Assembly (NCBI GenBank): GCA_023399355.1
Contig: JAEWQC010000203.1
Span: 1-22,833 of the forward strand
Origin: Bacillota bacterium
Lineage (GTDB): Bacteria > Bacillota > Clostridia > Acetivibrionales > DTU013
Length of the DNA: 22,833 nt
Direction of reading: 5' to 3'
Below, one piece after another: positions 1 to 7,816 of this stretch. The stretch's first letter is position 1. Each line of letters begins with the position of its first letter. Both the position numbers and the translations under genes were made by a program. The notes beneath the pieces were generated by a model, which ran no database searches, had not been told where the DNA came from, and was given only the letters and a program-made list of their open reading frames with translations.

Positions 1-683
1 ATGCTTTTGATATTGTTGTAAACTGCATAGGAATACTAAACACAAATGCAGAACGATATAAGGATAAAGCCATTTTCATAAACAGTTACCTGCCGCACCT
101 TCTGGAATCCAAATATGCGGGTACAAAAACAAGAATCATACACATCAGTACGGACTGCGTATTCTCCGGGAAAAGTGGCAAATCGGCAGAAACAGCATTG
201 TGCGATGGAGGCAGCATGTATGACAGGACTAAAGCATTAGGTGAGATTATCAATGACAAGGATCTGACCTTCAGAATGTCGATTCTCGGCCCTGATGTCA
301 ATTATGACGGTATCGGGCTGTTTAACTGGTTTATGAAAGCAACAGGTGAAATCGAAGGATATACGAATGTCCTGTGGACCGGCGTCACTAATATTGAATT
401 GGCAAGAGCCATTGAAGCCGCCATTCTCTCCCGTCTTTGCGGGCTGTATCACTTGGTGCCGGATGAGATAATCAGCAAGTACGAACTCCTGAACCTGTTT
501 AGAACCGTGTTCAATCGACAGGAGCTAACAATACGGAAGAACAATGAAATTTATATTGATAAAAGCCTAATTAATACAAGAAGAGATTTCATTTTCAAGC
601 CTGCGGGATACGCCACAATGGTTTCTGATATAAGAACGTGGATTGAGAAGTTTAAAGAACTGTATCCTCATTATATCTTGTAG
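1..683 (+). CDS. RmlD-like sugar-nucleotide reductase (SDR family), 5' partial
   Basis: The reading frame is open from base 3 to the stop at 681-683 (about 226 residues), so the gene begins upstream of the window and the N-terminal NAD(P)-binding glycine motif is not visible. What remains is typical of dTDP-4-dehydrorhamnose reductase (RmlD)-like extended SDR proteins: an STDCVFSG strand with the catalytic Ser/Thr region, then MYDRTKALGE supplying the YxxxK catalytic pair, then FRMSILGP and an LWTGVTNIELARAI segment like the RmlD substrate-side region. Members reduce 4-keto nucleotide sugars in the cytoplasm for cell-surface polysaccharides. The exact substrate cannot be told. It converges tail-to-tail with the next gene, with 5 bp between stop codons and no visible terminator. 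Confidence 0.88.
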   Translation, partial: AFDIVVNCIGILNTNAERYKDKAIFINSYLPHLLESKYAGTKTRIIHISTDCVFSGKSGKSAETALCDGGSMYDRTKALGEIINDKDLTFRMSILGPDVNYDGIGLFNWFMKATGEIEGYTNVLWTGVTNIELARAIEAAILSRLCGLYHLVPDEIISKYELLNLFRTVFNRQELTIRKNNEIYIDKSLINTRRDFIFKPAGYATMVSDIRTWIEKFKELYPHYIL

Positions 684-688
684 GTTGT

Positions 689-1792
689 TTATGGTTTGCT
701 TATTTTCTCTATAAAATTATTCTGAGGAACGACTTCTTTCATCAGACTCATCATGTCCAGAACCGCAATGTTGGCCTCACCCATACTCTTCACTGCAAAG
801 TCTTTACAGTAGCCGCAGGGACTGCAGTTTTTCGTACAAAAGCAGGGTTCGTTCACAAATTTTTCAAAAAAGCCTTCAAGTTTGGCGTTGTCGATTGTAC
901 AATCTGCTATCATGAGTGGTCTTTCGCTTGAAAACAACTCCAGAAGGCTGATCAGATCCCCGTCATAATGTTCTTCAATATATTGGTTAACCGCCTTTGC
1001 CGGGTTTCCGGTCAATACATTTGTCCTGCCCTGCATTTTAAAATAGCTGATCCCCAATTCATCATAATAATGAATATCTTCCGGCCTGATCCAATTCAAT
1101 TTCATATAGCTTTCTGCCCTAATGTGCAAATTACGGCATCTTGAACTGAAATAGGAACATTCATCCCTGTTCGCAGGTGAATGAGAAAAACTGTTGTAGT
1201 GAAACATTTTATATGGACAATCGTTTACACAAAAAGAGTTGATGATTATTTCCAGATCCCCGGTATAGATGTTCCTGATCCTTTTAAGCATACTAAAATC
1301 TCTATAAATATCTTCATCCAGGACAATGCGTTTGATGCCTAGATCTTCATAAAATTTCGCCTTAAAGGGACTATTGATCTGACAAACAGTCGACGCCTTT
1401 ATTTTAAGGCTCGGTGTGACATGTTTTGCTATCTCCATCAGGGACGGCAGAGATATTGTCACCCAGCCTGCGCCCATCCCTTCCAGCATTCCAAAGAAAT
1501 TTTTAATTTTTTGATAACCTGATTTTGTAAGCTCTTCATTGGACATGCACGTCGCATTGATAACGTAATTAAATTCGATTCCCTTCTCCTTGCAATATCT
1601 TATATAATTTTCAAGCTTGCACCTGTCCACCCCGGGAAGTGACCTGGGAGATCTGCATGAACCAAAGACCGTATCCGGAGCCAATTGGCCAAATGTTTCA
1701 ATTATTTTTGAATGGCTGTATTTTTTATTGATTTCGTCATATTCATCTATTGTTTTGTTTTTAAAATCCGAAGGCATGCAAAAATATTTCAA
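689..1792 (-). CDS. Peptidase U32 family protein (Cys-rich, likely Fe-S)
   Basis: A 367-residue protein with the layout of the U32 'collagenase-like' family. The central part carries TVCQINSPFKAKFYEDLGIK and VLDEDIYRDF, typical of the TIM-barrel half, followed by NSFCVNDCPYKMFHYNSFSH. Many cysteines occur in the second half (NSFCVNDC, CSYFSSRC, CFCTKNCSPCGYC), which fits the Fe-S clusters known in U32 members. Characterised relatives (UbiU/UbiV, RlhA, TrhP) hydroxylate quinone precursors or RNA rather than cleaving protein, so 'peptidase' is only a family name. The start is TTG at 1790-1792, with GGAGG nine bases upstream; no better ATG lies near the conserved start KYFCMPSDF. It lies 72 bp after a small Cys-rich gene and probably shares its transcript. 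The substrate is unknown. Confidence 0.85.
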   Translation of the reverse strand: MKYFCMPSDFKNKTIDEYDEINKKYSHSKIIETFGQLAPDTVFGSCRSPRSLPGVDRCKLENYIRYCKEKGIEFNYVINATCMSNEELTKSGYQKIKNFFGMLEGMGAGWVTISLPSLMEIAKHVTPSLKIKASTVCQINSPFKAKFYEDLGIKRIVLDEDIYRDFSMLKRIRNIYTGDLEIIINSFCVNDCPYKMFHYNSFSHSPANRDECSYFSSRCRNLHIRAESYMKLNWIRPEDIHYYDELGISYFKMQGRTNVLTGNPAKAVNQYIEEHYDGDLISLLELFSSERPLMIADCTIDNAKLEGFFEKFVNEPCFCTKNCSPCGYCKDFAVKSMGEANIAVLDMMSLMKEVVPQNNFIEKISKP

Positions 1793-1864
1793 CTCAAGCT
1801 TCCTCCATCCGGCAAAATCCCAGCGATCTATCCTATGCCGGATGCAGGAATAATGGCACTGGTG

Positions 1865-2047
1865 CTACATTTGTTTCCTGACAATTTTATATTCATCATT
1901 CAATTGAAAATAAGGGCAATTATCAAAAGAATTCACAATAAATCTCCCCATTTCATCTTCATCTAAATTAGCCTGGCAAACATAACAATCGTATTCTTCA
2001 TCGAATATATAGTTCAAGCAGCAATCGCAATTTGTTTTATTTTCCAT
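1865..2047 (-). CDS. Small Cys-rich protein (DUF6472-like)
   Basis: A 60-residue protein beginning MENKTNCDCCLNYIFDEEYD. Six cysteines include a CDCC cluster, a CYVC pair and a single Cys in DNCPYF, suggesting metal binding. The body is acidic and ends in the basic tail KIVRKQM. It resembles the DUF6472 family of Clostridia, a call made from memory of the family pattern. The ATG at 2045-2047 is chosen because AAGGA lies seven bases upstream; an upstream in-frame start at 2083 would add 12 residues with no good ribosome site. It lies between Amj and the U32 gene on the same strand. It may partner the U32 protein, for instance in cluster handling, but only the linkage suggests this. Confidence 0.8.
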   Translation of the reverse strand: MENKTNCDCCLNYIFDEEYDCYVCQANLDEDEMGRFIVNSFDNCPYFQLNDEYKIVRKQM

Positions 2048-2152
2048 AACAGTTCCTTCTCCCTTATCGGTTTTGCCAGGCATAATCTGTTTTATATCTG
2101 CAAGCTATCCTGACAATTGAAATTTGATTACCCTTTGAAAACTTCCCTCAGT

Positions 2153-2953
2153 CTACAGTTTTACTACGAAAGCGATCAGTCCAGCCGCCGGCAGCAGCAG
2201 CAACTGTGCAAGCATTGTGCCAAGTATCAGTCCGGCAACAATATACGCGATGATCCTGTTAAAGTATTGTTCCGGACACTTCCCCCTGATAACATCATCC
2301 GTCAGCATTGAAATGTATGGATCTATGAATATGAATAAAAGAATTGTTGATACCCCATTTATTACTGAAGACAGCGTCGTGCAGGTACTTCTGAAGTCCG
2401 GTACCAATGTCCCGGCATATATTGCTGCCAGAACCCCAACTGAAGATATCGATGTTGCAACAATATTCAGTACAACAATCTTTTTGGGAATCCTTCGCAA
2501 ATCAGTGAGTTGGGAGAAACTGCTCCTCTTTGGAATGGTTATACTGCTTTTGAACTGTTCAATGCCTGCCTTTGAAAATCCATGAAACAATAATCTTGGT
2601 ATGGAACGGTGGAAACTGAATGACTCTACTGCCTTGCTGAATACACGGATGAATGTCGGCATCAGGAATGCGCCGAAGATGGCTGCTGCGGTTGAAGCTA
2701 AAAGAATGCACCTGAACACGATAATCAAGCCGTCGGTATGCCCGCTTTTAATGCTGCTTTCTACCGTCTTGGTCAGTAACGGCGCCTGAAATGTATTTGC
2801 CGTTCTGGAGATCAGGGCAAATATATTAAAGACTGAAAATGCAATGGCAATCCGGCCCGTCTTTATGCCGACCACTCTGATCGAATAAGCCAATGTGCTG
2901 ATAATCGAGATAATAAAAGTAAGGGCAATTACTATATATACCTGAATGGTCAT
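2153..2953 (-). CDS. amj: Amj family lipid II flippase
   Basis: A 266-residue polytopic membrane protein with about six hydrophobic segments. Its N-terminal half (ALTFIISIISTLAYSIRVVG, then TGRIAIAFSVFNIFALISRT and NTFQAPLLTKTVE) matches the Amj/DUF2837 family, which includes Bacillus subtilis Amj (YdaH, about 270 residues). Amj is the alternate lipid II flippase: it moves the peptidoglycan precursor across the membrane and can replace MurJ. The ATG at 2953 is preceded by AGAGGA. A promoter with an extended -10 lies 30 bases upstream. The next genes on the strand are a small Cys-rich protein and a U32 protein. Whether this cell also has MurJ cannot be seen here. Confidence 0.9.
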   Translation of the reverse strand: MTIQVYIVIALTFIISIISTLAYSIRVVGIKTGRIAIAFSVFNIFALISRTANTFQAPLLTKTVESSIKSGHTDGLIIVFRCILLASTAAAIFGAFLMPTFIRVFSKAVESFSFHRSIPRLLFHGFSKAGIEQFKSSITIPKRSSFSQLTDLRRIPKKIVVLNIVATSISSVGVLAAIYAGTLVPDFRSTCTTLSSVINGVSTILLFIFIDPYISMLTDDVIRGKCPEQYFNRIIAYIVAGLILGTMLAQLLLLPAAGLIAFVVKL

Positions 2954-2974
2954 ATGCGATCCTCTACTAAATTT

Positions 2975-2996
2975 ATTGTGCTAATTATACCACAAT
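2975..2996 (-). promoter_or_regulatory. Extended -10 promoter of amj overlapped by a small inverted repeat
   Basis: On the minus strand TGG-TATAAT places an extended -10 at 2984-2989; no clear -35 is seen. The arms ATTGTG (2975-2980) and CACAAT (2991-2996) form an inverted repeat centred on this -10, which could be an operator. The regulator is unknown and the repeat is short. Confidence 0.45.
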
Positions 2997-3078
2997 TTAG
3001 CAGATAAGATACCATGCAAAAGTTATTTGCACAATGATCCCGATACCAACTCCATTCCTGTCAGTCGGTTCTTTCGAT

Positions 3079-3186
3079 ATGTTTGGCTTGTTTAATATGT
3101 CCGGCTTGTTTGGCTTGTTTGGCTTGTTTGGCTTGTTTGGCATGTCCGGCTTGTCCGGCATGTTTAACTTGCCTGGTACGCCTGGT
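3079..3186. repeat. 9-bp tandem repeat, 12 units
   Basis: Twelve consecutive 9-bp units of the form (a/t)tgt(t/c)(t/c)ggc fill this stretch; the four units at 3106-3141 are identical (ttgtttggc). It begins 6 bases after the stop codon of the FGE-like lipoprotein. On the minus strand one frame reads as a run of N-K-P / D-K-P triplets continuing to a stop at 2997-2999. The 9-bp period keeps frame, so copy-number change would alter length but not frame. Confidence 0.9.
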
Positions 3187-3192
3187 TTCCGT

Positions 3193-4023
3193 TTACTTGC
3201 TGCGACACACACGCAGACCCGTATCGTTGCCTTTGCTATTCGCTTCGTAGTTGCCCCGGTAAGTCAATTCACAGGCGTGGACGTCGCCGAGCCAACCGCC
3301 ACCCCTCCAGACACGAACAGATCCGTAATTACTATCCAAGCCTTCGTACCAGTCCCAGCACCATTCCCGTACATTTCCTGACATGTCATAAATCCCTAAC
3401 TCGTTGGGTTTCCTGGCACCAACAGGTTTTGTTTTATTATGGTTGTTCTCTATCATAGGCCAGTTCCATTCTCCTGATAAGTACTTATCTCCGGCGTTTT
3501 TATAATACCATGCTACCTCATCCGCATTATTGCTTCCGCTATATGTGTAATTCCTGCTCATCTGACCTCCGCCTGCAGTATATTCCCATTCCTCTTCTGT
3601 CGGCAATCGGTAACCCCTGGCTCCCTCATTGATTGTTACCATCCATTTCATATCATCGTTCCCGTTATTATTGTCCGGATCTTTTTTATTCTTATCTATA
3701 TTGTAGCAGGGTACTAAGCCCTCTTTTAAACTCGCCTTATTACAGTATTCAATACAGTCATACCAGCTTACCATTTCTACCGGCAAATTGTCGCCTTTAA
3801 ATTCCGAAGGATTACTTTCCATTACGTCAATCCACTCTCTTTGAGTTACCTCATATTTGCTGATATAAAAGTCCGATATTGTTACATTTTTCCCATAGTA
3901 ATTCGATTTTGTGTTCATAAATATCCCGCCTTTGACAAATGCAAATCTATCGGGCTTTTCTTGTGAACAACCACTGACAGCAGCCATTATTGCTATTAGA
4001 AGGAATATTATCAGTTTTCTCAT
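3193..4023 (-). CDS. Lipoprotein with formylglycine-generating-enzyme-like (SUMF1) domain
   Basis: A 276-residue protein. Residues 1-19 form a lipoprotein signal ending in the lipobox VSGC, so the mature protein should be anchored to the outer face of the membrane. The rest is an FGE-sulfatase domain: FAFVKGGIFMN, ISKYEVTQREWIDVM, PVEMVSWYDCIEYCN, GYRLPTEEEWEYTAGGG, then DMSGNVREWCWDWY and WRGGGWLGDVHAC. True formylglycine-generating enzymes use two cysteines in a motif like GGSWLCxxxYC. Here the first is Gly (about residue 246) while the second is kept (Cys251), so sulfatase activation is doubtful; many such proteins have other or unknown roles. Start ATG at 4021-4023 follows AAGGGAGG. No sulfatase gene is nearby. 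Confidence 0.88.
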   Translation of the reverse strand: MRKLIIFLLIAIMAAVSGCSQEKPDRFAFVKGGIFMNTKSNYYGKNVTISDFYISKYEVTQREWIDVMESNPSEFKGDNLPVEMVSWYDCIEYCNKASLKEGLVPCYNIDKNKKDPDNNNGNDDMKWMVTINEGARGYRLPTEEEWEYTAGGGQMSRNYTYSGSNNADEVAWYYKNAGDKYLSGEWNWPMIENNHNKTKPVGARKPNELGIYDMSGNVREWCWDWYEGLDSNYGSVRVWRGGGWLGDVHACELTYRGNYEANSKGNDTGLRVCRSK

Positions 4024-4148
4024 TGATATACCTCCCTTAATCAATATAGAAATCAATAGGCTGTGACCTCACTCAAATTCATCTGTGGAAAAATCGAAGG
4101 CCGTTCGTCTTGTGCAAAGGCGATCCGGCCCGTGCCCTTTTCTCTTTG

Positions 4149-4180
4149 AAAGGTAACATTCAAGTAGTATGCAGGTAAGC
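4149..4180 (+). repeat. 32-bp inverted repeat, arm downstream of the xylanase gene
   Basis: This 32-bp stretch, beginning aaaggtaacattcaagta and ending atgcaggtaagc, is the inverted match of 4914-4945 at 29 of 32 positions. The similarity stops sharply at both ends. The two arms bracket exactly one gene, the GH11 xylanase. No transposase lies between them. Confidence 0.85.
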
Positions 4181-4204
4181 AGCGTTATTCAGGAAACAGT
4201 CCGG

Positions 4205-4244
4205 TGACCTGTTTGCAGGCGACCTGTTTGCAGGTGACCTGTTA
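4205..4244. repeat. 15-bp direct repeats at the xylanase stop codon
   Basis: Two full units (4205-4219 and 4220-4234, tgacctgtttgcagg with one change) and a partial third (from 4235) run into the stop codon at 4242-4244. Each junction contains CAGGT-nn-ACCTG-like small palindromes. It may be a weak terminator or the edge of an inserted segment. Confidence 0.7.
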
Positions 4245-4880
4245 CCATACCGTTACATTAGAGTATCCACTGCTTTGATATCCCTCCGTTACTAAACACT
4301 GATAGGCCCAGCTACTACCCAGATTCATCCCTTTGCTCCTCCATGCGTTCACATGGTTGCTAAAAGTGATTTGGACGTTGCTCCCGGTCGCCCTCTTCGA
4401 CTGCCGGACACTCCAATACTGCTGGAAAGTTCTAGTACCGTCAATGGAAGGGGCATTGGTTCGCGTGGTCTGATAGATGTCATATGTACCCCCATCACTG
4501 CTCACTGTTCCCTTATACGTTCCCGTAGGTCTATAAGTGCCCCAGCTGTCAACGACGTAATATTCTATGAGTGCGTTTCTTGTCCACCCATAAAATGCCA
4601 AATACCCGTTGCCGGATGGCGAAAAGGCGCCGGCATTGTAGTTACAAACTCTGGATGCGTTTCCGGAATTCCAGCCTTTTCCAACCACAAAATTCCCGCA
4701 ATTTGTCCAGCTAACACTGTAATTGCCGCCAGATCCATTTGTAGCTCTAACCGTCCCGCCACCATCAGTCCAATTCTGCCAGTAGTCTGTGGCTGCACTT
4801 GCGGGTACTGCAAACAACACGGTAGTAATCATTATAACTGCTAAACATAACGCCATGATTTTTTTATTAGACTTAAACAT
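4242..4880 (-). CDS. xynA: GH11 endo-1,4-beta-xylanase
   Basis: A 212-residue secreted enzyme that cleaves beta-1,4 bonds inside xylan. Residues 1-29 are a signal peptide (MFKSNKK, hydrophobic core, VPASA cleavage region). The GH11 jelly roll follows at once: DYWQNWTDGGGTV, GNYSVSW, GNFVVGKGW. The nucleophile is Glu106 in LIEYYVVDSWGTYRPTG and the acid/base is Glu199 in TEGYQSSG; the 'thumb' QTTRTNAPSIDGTRTF and FQQYWSVRQSKR are intact. Asn63 in GNF matches the Asn tied to neutral optima in Bacillus XynA. There is no dockerin or carbohydrate-binding module. Length and sequence are very close to Bacillus XynA (213 residues), so transfer from a Bacillus/Paenibacillus-type source is plausible. 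The ATG follows AAGGAGG, and 32-bp inverted repeats lie on both sides. Confidence 0.96.
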   Translation of the reverse strand: MFKSNKKIMALCLAVIMITTVLFAVPASAATDYWQNWTDGGGTVRATNGSGGNYSVSWTNCGNFVVGKGWNSGNASRVCNYNAGAFSPSGNGYLAFYGWTRNALIEYYVVDSWGTYRPTGTYKGTVSSDGGTYDIYQTTRTNAPSIDGTRTFQQYWSVRQSKRATGSNVQITFSNHVNAWRSKGMNLGSSWAYQCLVTEGYQSSGYSNVTVW

Positions 4881-4913
4881 AATCTACCTCCTTAAATTTT
4901 TCCGTTCGTCACC

Positions 4914-4945
4914 GCTTACCTGCATCTTACTTGAATATTACCTTT
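4914..4945 (-). repeat. 32-bp inverted repeat, arm upstream of the xylanase gene
   Basis: The inverted partner of 4149-4180 (29 of 32 positions). It lies 34 bases upstream of the xylanase start codon, in the 5' leader or promoter. A possible extended -10 (TGG-TAAAAT on the minus strand, near 4995) lies further upstream, so the repeat may be transcribed. It could be one end of a mobile cassette or a repeated regulatory site. Confidence 0.85.
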
Positions 4946-5516
4946 ACAAATCACTCCCTTTCATTTTTTGCCGGTTGCTGTAATTACTTTATTTTACCAC
5001 ATTATGTTATTTATGGTTATACTTTATCACGATTTTTTCTATTTGTAAATAAATTAAATCATGGTTATGGTATAAATTAATAATTGAAATTTGATATCAA
5101 AACAAATCCATTGATTGCCAGTTTATGAATTTGCAGATGCGTCCTGTTGAAAATAGAATTCTGCATTTGTGTATAGACAGAAAAAACGCTTTTGATGAAG
5201 CGTCAGTAAAATCGGGTTTACAGATATAAAAAATAGGCAACGTATGAATATAAAAACCGCGACAGAGAATTGCCGCAATACAGGGGCGAAACGGGAACGT
5301 GATCCTGCCGTTACCGGATCTGTACATCAATGTCGAAAGATTTACAAGGTGCTTAAAATATATCGAAACTGGTTGCAATATTTATGTTATATATTTATAC
5401 TTATACGGGTTGGCTAAAAACTCCTCCTTCTAAGCATACAAGCAATTACTTTGGATAACGGGGAGGGATGATCCATTATGGAAGGCGGTCTTATATGCCA
5501 ATACAAACTATAATTT
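4946..5516. other. Intergenic region between divergent xylanase and stalk-protein genes
   Basis: About 570 bases with no convincing gene. The part to 5095 is very AT-rich and should hold the xylanase promoter. The 5097-5378 stretch is open on the minus strand but its translation lacks any family look and has no ribosome site. On the plus strand a frame after 5280 reads sensibly for about 35 codons without a start, so a gene remnant is possible. No riboswitch fold was recognised. Confidence 0.4.
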
Positions 5517-5531
5517 ATGGGGGTTAGTATT

Positions 5532-6524
5532 ATGAGAAGTGTAAAAAAAATTCATTCAGCTTTGATATTCTCAATCATCATGACGATATTCATCGCAATC
5601 CCTGCAATGGCTTCAGAGGTTCCTGCAGACAAGTATACATATACATTGTCCGATAAGGTAGGCGTACAATCTAAAAAAATTGAACTTGAAGAATATGATG
5701 ATAACCAGGAGTTCAGAGATATTCTTGCCGCAGAAGGCAATGAGATTGTTCTTGTTAAAGATGGCGCTGAAATTAAATTTACACCCAAGAAGAAATTATC
5801 CGCCGGAGTAAAATATTACACTGTTGATGGAAGCAACGCAGGTAATCTGTTCTGGACGGTAAACGGTTCAGAGGCTACAGAAGTTGAAGCAAATAAAACA
5901 GCAGCCGTAAAACTTCACAAGCGTTACGGGGGCTATGATTGTGATCTTTATTATGTATTGAGTATCAGCGATTCCGGTAATACTACCAGAATTGTTTACA
6001 AGATTACCGACAGTAAGGCTGCGCCGGCTTCCGAGTCCGCTGCCAAGCCATCGGAGTCTGCTGCGAAGCCATCGGAGCCTGCTGCCAAGCCATCGGATAT
6101 GGTAACTGCGTCTGCTACAGCTTCAAAGGTTTTAGTGGATGGCAAGCAGGTTTCTTTTGAAGCATATAACATTAACAGCAACAACTACTTTAAGCTTAGA
6201 GACATTGCTATGGTAGTGAATGGAAGCGCGAAGAACTTTGATGTTGGCTGGGACAGCAAGAATAACGCCATAAAGCTGACATCAGGCAAAGCATACACAG
6301 TTGCCGGAGGAGAGCTGGCGGTTTCTGCTAATCCAACGGCTAAGCAGGCAGCATTATCCACCTCTAAAGTTTATCTTGATGACAAGGAGATACAACTTGC
6401 CGCATACACAATTGGTGGAAACAACTACTTCAAGCTTCGTGATATCGGGCAGGCACTTGGCATAGTTATTACATGGGATTCAAAAACAAGTACGATAGGT
6501 ATTGATACATCCGGGAAAATATAA
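5532..6524 (+). CDS. Secreted stalk-domain (copper amine oxidase N-terminal-like) protein
   Basis: A 330-residue exported protein. Residues 1-28 are a signal peptide (MRSVKK, hydrophobic stretch, IPAMASE). Residues 29-160 form a domain of unknown family, rich in charged beta-like segments. A linker follows, made of three near-identical 7-residue units (S-E-[SP]-A-A-K-P). The C-terminal half has two tandem stalk units: VLVDGKQVSFEAYNINSNNY with FKLRDIAMVV, and VYLDDKEIQLAAYTIGGNNY with FKLRDIGQAL, each closed by a W-D-S-K strand. Such units are common on surface proteins of Clostridia and Paenibacilli and probably bind or position at the wall; amine-oxidase chemistry is not implied. The ATG at 5532 is preferred over 5517 because a G-rich ribosome site lies just before it. 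It stands alone and ends at a strong terminator. Confidence 0.85.
   Translation: MRSVKKIHSALIFSIIMTIFIAIPAMASEVPADKYTYTLSDKVGVQSKKIELEEYDDNQEFRDILAAEGNEIVLVKDGAEIKFTPKKKLSAGVKYYTVDGSNAGNLFWTVNGSEATEVEANKTAAVKLHKRYGGYDCDLYYVLSISDSGNTTRIVYKITDSKAAPASESAAKPSESAAKPSEPAAKPSDMVTASATASKVLVDGKQVSFEAYNINSNNYFKLRDIAMVVNGSAKNFDVGWDSKNNAIKLTSGKAYTVAGGELAVSANPTAKQAALSTSKVYLDDKEIQLAAYTIGGNNYFKLRDIGQALGIVITWDSKTSTIGIDTSGKI
6030..6092 (+). repeat. 21-bp in-frame tandem repeat, 3 units
   Basis: Three 21-bp units starting tc(c/g)gag encode the S-E-x-A-A-K-P linker of the stalk-domain protein. Differences are single bases. The unit length preserves frame, so copy number could vary without loss of the protein. 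Confidence 0.85.
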
Positions 6525-6557
6525 TCCAAGCCTATAAAAATACAAGATAAAGAACTG

Positions 6558-6608
6558 ACACACAAGGGGAGGCATTATGATTAAATAATGCCTCCCCTTG
6601 TGTGTTTT
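6558..6608 (+). terminator. Strong rho-independent terminator (21-bp perfect stem)
   Basis: The arms 6558-6578 and 6585-6605 are perfectly complementary over 21 bp, with the 6-base loop gattaa, followed by a short T run. It lies 34 bases after the stalk-protein stop. It may also act on transcripts arriving from the convergent epimerase gene. Confidence 0.92.
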
Positions 6609-6652
6609 CATATCGGCAGTCCAGAATACTGTTCTTTAAAACTGCCAATATG
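6609..6652. repeat. 12-bp inverted repeat next to the terminator
   Basis: Arms 6609-6620 and 6641-6652 (catatcggcagt / actgccaatatg) pair over 12 positions with one mismatch on the plus strand; the minus-strand RNA pairs fully with one G-U. It lies downstream of the epimerase gene but lacks a T run on that strand. Confidence 0.5.
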
Positions 6653-6720
6653 CGATCTCCCTCAGCGTAAAGTTAAGATCTCATGCTTGTGATTGAATTA
6701 ATACCCATACCCTTCAACTT

Positions 6721-7665
6721 CTATCTTATCATTTCTTCAATCCTCGTCATCCTGCCATCACTTAATCCGGGAGATGCCTGAATGTACCATTTATACGCCT
6801 TTTGCATTCCTTCTTCCAAACTGATATCAGGTATGTGGAATCCATCTTTTATAAGATTAGCTATATTCAACGCATAGTATACATCTCTGAAAGGGAAGTA
6901 AGACCTCGCTTCAACGTTCGCATTCCTTACATCAACATGCTTTATAAGAGCATTCTCCCCCATGACATTCCCACAGGTTTCAACAAGTTTCTCCCATGAA
7001 ATCAACTCAGGGCAGGTGACATTATAGGCTCTTCCAATATTGCCATTACTGATTGCACTTTCAAAAACCCTCACCAAATCGTCTACATGGATGAACTGTG
7101 TTTTAGTTTCATTTCCATGAGGAATGGGAATTGCTCTTCCCTCTTTGATTCTATCAAAGAAATAGGTCTCTCGATAAAGATTGTTACCTTCGCCATATAT
7201 GTAGGCAGGTCTGAACATTATCACCGGAAAAGCCTGTGTCTCGGACAGCAAAAACAAATAATCCTCTGCTTCCTTTTTACCCAAACCATATTTCCCCCAG
7301 TTTGGATTTTCACCTCTTTTATAATTTTCAGAAACGCTTTCAAAGCATGGCTCATAAACTGCTCCTGATGAACAAAATATGTACTTCTTTATATTCCTGA
7401 TATGAATTGCTGAGAGTAGAAGCTCGACATCTTCCCTTGTATATGCCGATATGTCGAAGATGGCATCATAAATCCTGCCTTCCAGTAAAATATGCATTTC
7501 ATCTTTCATTTTTCTATCGCATTTGAAATGATTCTTATATCCGGTATAATCCGCCTGATGCAGACCTCTTGTAAGAATATCGACTTCGTAGCCCCTTTGT
7601 ATAAGATACCTGGCTAAGCATCTGCTCACAAAATTTGTTCCACCCATCACCAAAACTCTACCCAT
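6721..7665 (-). CDS. NAD-dependent epimerase/dehydratase (extended SDR)
   Basis: A 314-residue cytoplasmic protein. The N-terminal Rossmann motif is VLVMGGTNFVSRCLA, a GGTxF[VI]S variant seen in the CSP41/isoflavone-reductase-like subgroup of extended SDRs. The catalytic region is FCSSGAVYEP (Ser) and KYGLGKKEAEDYL (YxxxK), followed by FRPAYIYGEGN and FIHVDDLVRVF, which are typical of sugar-nucleotide epimerases. A purely synthetic sugar-epimerase role cannot be confirmed, since this subgroup includes enzymes of varied or unknown substrate. The ATG at 7665 follows GAGGAGAGG. It appears monocistronic; the next gene on the strand starts about 1 kb further on, and the plus-strand stalk gene converges on it. 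Confidence 0.88.
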   Translation of the reverse strand: MGRVLVMGGTNFVSRCLARYLIQRGYEVDILTRGLHQADYTGYKNHFKCDRKMKDEMHILLEGRIYDAIFDISAYTREDVELLLSAIHIRNIKKYIFCSSGAVYEPCFESVSENYKRGENPNWGKYGLGKKEAEDYLFLLSETQAFPVIMFRPAYIYGEGNNLYRETYFFDRIKEGRAIPIPHGNETKTQFIHVDDLVRVFESAISNGNIGRAYNVTCPELISWEKLVETCGNVMGENALIKHVDVRNANVEARSYFPFRDVYYALNIANLIKDGFHIPDISLEEGMQKAYKWYIQASPGLSDGRMTRIEEMIR

Positions 7666-7816
7666 ATGCCTTTGTCCTCTCCTCGTCTGCGAAAAAATAT
7701 AACTCTGTCAAAACCAATTGATGGTATTAACAATTTTTAGCAGGGTGTTCTAATATGCCTGCATAACTGCAATTTCTTATTTGTTTAACAATTGAAAAGG
7801 ATGCACAATATTTTCT

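Noticed and set aside
3079..3186. CRISPR-like repeat array
   Set aside because: Units are 9 bp and directly joined, with no spacers and no cas genes.
3034..3381. Plus-strand frame with Gly-Leu-Phe repeats
   Set aside because: The repeat is open in several frames because of its 9-bp period, and the rest is opposite the lipoprotein gene.
4353..4844. 163-codon plus-strand frame
   Set aside because: It lies wholly opposite the GH11 xylanase, whose catalytic motifs are intact; no ribosome site.
4149..4945. Insertion sequence
   Set aside because: Inverted repeats are present but there is no transposase and no target duplication visible, so only the repeats are annotated.
5097..5378. 93-codon minus-strand frame between xylanase and stalk genes
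   Set aside because: No ribosome site, no motif, start within AT-rich spacer.
5400..5531. Riboswitch in the leader of the stalk-domain gene
   Set aside because: G-rich patches were examined for a cyclic-di-GMP-type fold, but no conserved core was found.
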